From an uncultured Desulfobulbaceae bacterium (GTDB lineage Bacteria > Desulfobacterota > Desulfobulbia > Desulfobulbales > CALZHT01), in assembly GCA_945787445.1 (NCBI GenBank), contig CALZHT010000052.1, positions 1-44,292 on the forward strand: 44,292 bases of DNA, given 5' to 3'. This document shows positions 42,773-44,292 of the stretch, one piece after another; positions within the stretch are counted from its first letter, which is position 1; every line of letters begins with the position of its first letter. The position numbers were made by a program, and so were the translations under genes. The notes beneath the pieces are model-generated. The model did not search any database. It worked only from the letters and a program-made list of their open reading frames with translations, and was not told the origin of the DNA.

Positions 42773-44292
42773 AGCAGGGCCACCACCGAAGCACAACGAG
42801 CGCATAATTCCGTGTGCTGACCATCCTGGCCAACAGTTTCAGATCGTGTCCAGCACCGTTCGCATTTATCCCCTGCTGCCGACTTTACCAAGATGGAGAG
42901 GGGCAACTCTTCACTGTTGTAAGCGCCATCCGGCTTTGCATTGCCTCGCGCCAGTGAGGAAACAATGGAAACAGTCTTCAGGGTTCCCCAATGCGGTTCC
43001 AGAAACGCTGCCAGTTCACCCTCAACAAATACGGAGACTTCAGCCTCCAGAGAATGGCCGATAACTTTATCCCGGCGGGCTATCTCCAGGGCCTTGGTGA
43101 TTTCCGCCCGAACCCCAAGCAGTTTGTTCCATTTAGATGCCAGTTCCTCATCAAGGTACGCATCATTTGCAGGTGGGAAGAACCCAAAAAATACATCCTC
43201 GGCCCTGTCGGCTTTGGCCGGTTGGTAAACCCAAGCCTCTGCCGTGGTAAAACTCAGGACAGGCGACATCAGGAGAAGAACACCCTCCAGAATCTCATGC
43301 AGCACGGTCTGGGCCGACCTTCTCTCCGTTGATGCCGGCGGAAACGTATACAACCGGTCCTTGAGGATATCAAGATAGAGCGAACTCATGGTCACAGTAC
43401 AGAACTGGTAGAGGCCATGAAAAACCGTGTGAAACTCAAAGGAATCATAGGCTCCCACCAACTTTCTTTTCAGCTGTTCAAACTGGAACAAGGCCCAGCG
43501 ATCAAGTTCATCCATTTCCGTATACTTGACTTGGTCTGTTTCAGGATTGAAATCGTAAAGGTTGCCCAGCATGTAGCGGATAGTGTTGCGGATCTTGCGG
43601 TAGGCGTCAGACAACTGTTTGAGTATTTCGTCGGAAATTTTAATATCATCGCGGTAATCCTCGGATGCCACCCATAACCGCAAGATTTCTGCGCCGTATT
43701 TCTTGATTACCTCTTCAGGAGCAATGACATTGCCGATGCTTTTCGACATCTTTTTACCAGAGCCGTCCACCACAAAACCATGGGTCAACACGCCACGGTA
43801 TGGCGGCTCACCTCTGGTACCAACTGAGGCCAGCAGGGAACTTTGGAACCAGCCGCGATGCTGATCGCTCCCTTCCAGGTAGAGATCGGCAGGGACATTT
43901 AATTCCTGCCTCTCTTCAAGGACGGCGGCATAACTGACCCCGGAATCAAACCAGACGTCCAGGATATCTTCTTCCTTTTCAAAAGCATCTGAGCCGCAGT
44001 GCACGCATGTGTACGAATCCCCCAGGAAATCCTTGCTCTCATATCGAAACCATGCATCGGCCCCCTCTTTTGCAAACAGATCCTCAATACGTTTGGCAAC
44101 CTCTTGATCATGCACGGTCTCACCGCATTTCCTGCAGTATAATACGGTGAGCGGTACACCCCAGGCCCGCTGCCGCGACAGGCACCAATCCGGCCTGGTC
44201 TCGACCATACCGAAGATCCGCTCCATACCCCACCTGGGGGTCCATTCCACCTCCTTGATGGCCTTAAGCGATTTTTCCCGCAAGTCGTTATT
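42769..44292 (-). CDS. ileS: Isoleucyl-tRNA synthetase (5' end outside window)
   Basis: 508 C-terminal residues, in frame to the right edge. The end of the catalytic domain carries EVEWTPRWGMERI, WCLSRQRAWGVP, ILDVWFDSGVSY, YLEGSDQHRGWFQSSL and the KMSKS loop (GKKMSKSIGN). The anticodon-binding domain follows (SDAYRKIRNTIRYMLGNL). A C-terminal zinc finger has CERC and CARC pairs. It charges tRNA-Ile; the HIGH motif and most of the editing domain lie outside. It is co-transcribed with lspA and fabD. Confidence 0.97.
   Translation of the reverse strand, partial: NNDLREKSLKAIKEVEWTPRWGMERIFGMVETRPDWCLSRQRAWGVPLTVLYCRKCGETVHDQEVAKRIEDLFAKEGADAWFRYESKDFLGDSYTCVHCGSDAFEKEEDILDVWFDSGVSYAAVLEERQELNVPADLYLEGSDQHRGWFQSSLLASVGTRGEPPYRGVLTHGFVVDGSGKKMSKSIGNVIAPEEVIKKYGAEILRLWVASEDYRDDIKISDEILKQLSDAYRKIRNTIRYMLGNLYDFNPETDQVKYTEMDELDRWALFQFEQLKRKLVGAYDSFEFHTVFHGLYQFCTVTMSSLYLDILKDRLYTFPPASTERRSAQTVLHEILEGVLLLMSPVLSFTTAEAWVYQPAKADRAEDVFFGFFPPANDAYLDEELASKWNKLLGVRAEITKALEIARRDKVIGHSLEAEVSVFVEGELAAFLEPHWGTLKTVSIVSSLARGNAKPDGAYNSEELPLSILVKSAAGDKCERCWTRSETVGQDGQHTELCARCASVVALL

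Overview
The window looks like chromosomal backbone from a Desulfobacterota (deltaproteobacterial) genome, most likely near Desulfobulbales. This is an inference from three things: the gene order TIGR03960/TIGR03936 fusion - rng - rplU - rpmA - obgE - proB - proA - nadD, a c-type-haem sensor kinase with a Cys/Trp-rich tail, and a Tat-type AmmeMemoRadiSam-like radical SAM enzyme. I found no tRNA, rRNA, CRISPR array, intact transposase or prophage gene.

Layout. (1) 1-2655, minus strand: the start of a CrtI-like FAD oxidoreductase (cut by the window edge), an AraC-type regulator and a small exported protein. (2) 2656-7467: a two-gene plus-strand operon, a twin-arginine radical SAM enzyme and a spermidine-synthase-like membrane protein. 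It is bracketed by two direct copies of a 94-bp repeat in otherwise empty DNA. (3) 7468-13589: a glutamate synthase gene (gltB) split by a frame change inside its last domain, converging on gnd. (4) 13590-20651: an outer-membrane protein, a rhodanese remnant, and two divergently transcribed sensor kinases, one with periplasmic haem-binding motifs and one a large hybrid kinase. (5) 20717-31000, minus: nadD, a proA gene broken by an internal deletion, proB, obgE, rpmA, rplU, rng and the TIGR03960/TIGR03936 fusion, preceded by a LolB-like lipoprotein. (6) 31062-40699, minus: a TPR lipoprotein, tmk, pdxA, yraN, rnhB, rplS, a SPOUT methyltransferase, trmD, rimM, khpA, rpsP and ffh, a translation, RNA-processing and secretion operon with many overlaps. 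(7) 41303-44292, minus: ileS (partial), lspA and fabD.

The housekeeping genes are ordinary. The interest lies in three places. First, the Tat-radical SAM/membrane SpeE-like pair sits between direct repeats. Second, two glutamate-linked genes (gltB and proA) carry what look like small out-of-frame deletions. Third, a dense set of hairpin-forming repeats is wedged into operons: 13.7, 23.8, 25.2, 30.9, 33.0, 36.4 and 40.9 kb. One pair shows a compensatory stem change, one repeat sits on the start region of a lipoprotein gene, and several explain unusually long gaps in normally compact operons.

All calls come from reading the sequence. Family names are recognised from motifs and have not been checked against databases.
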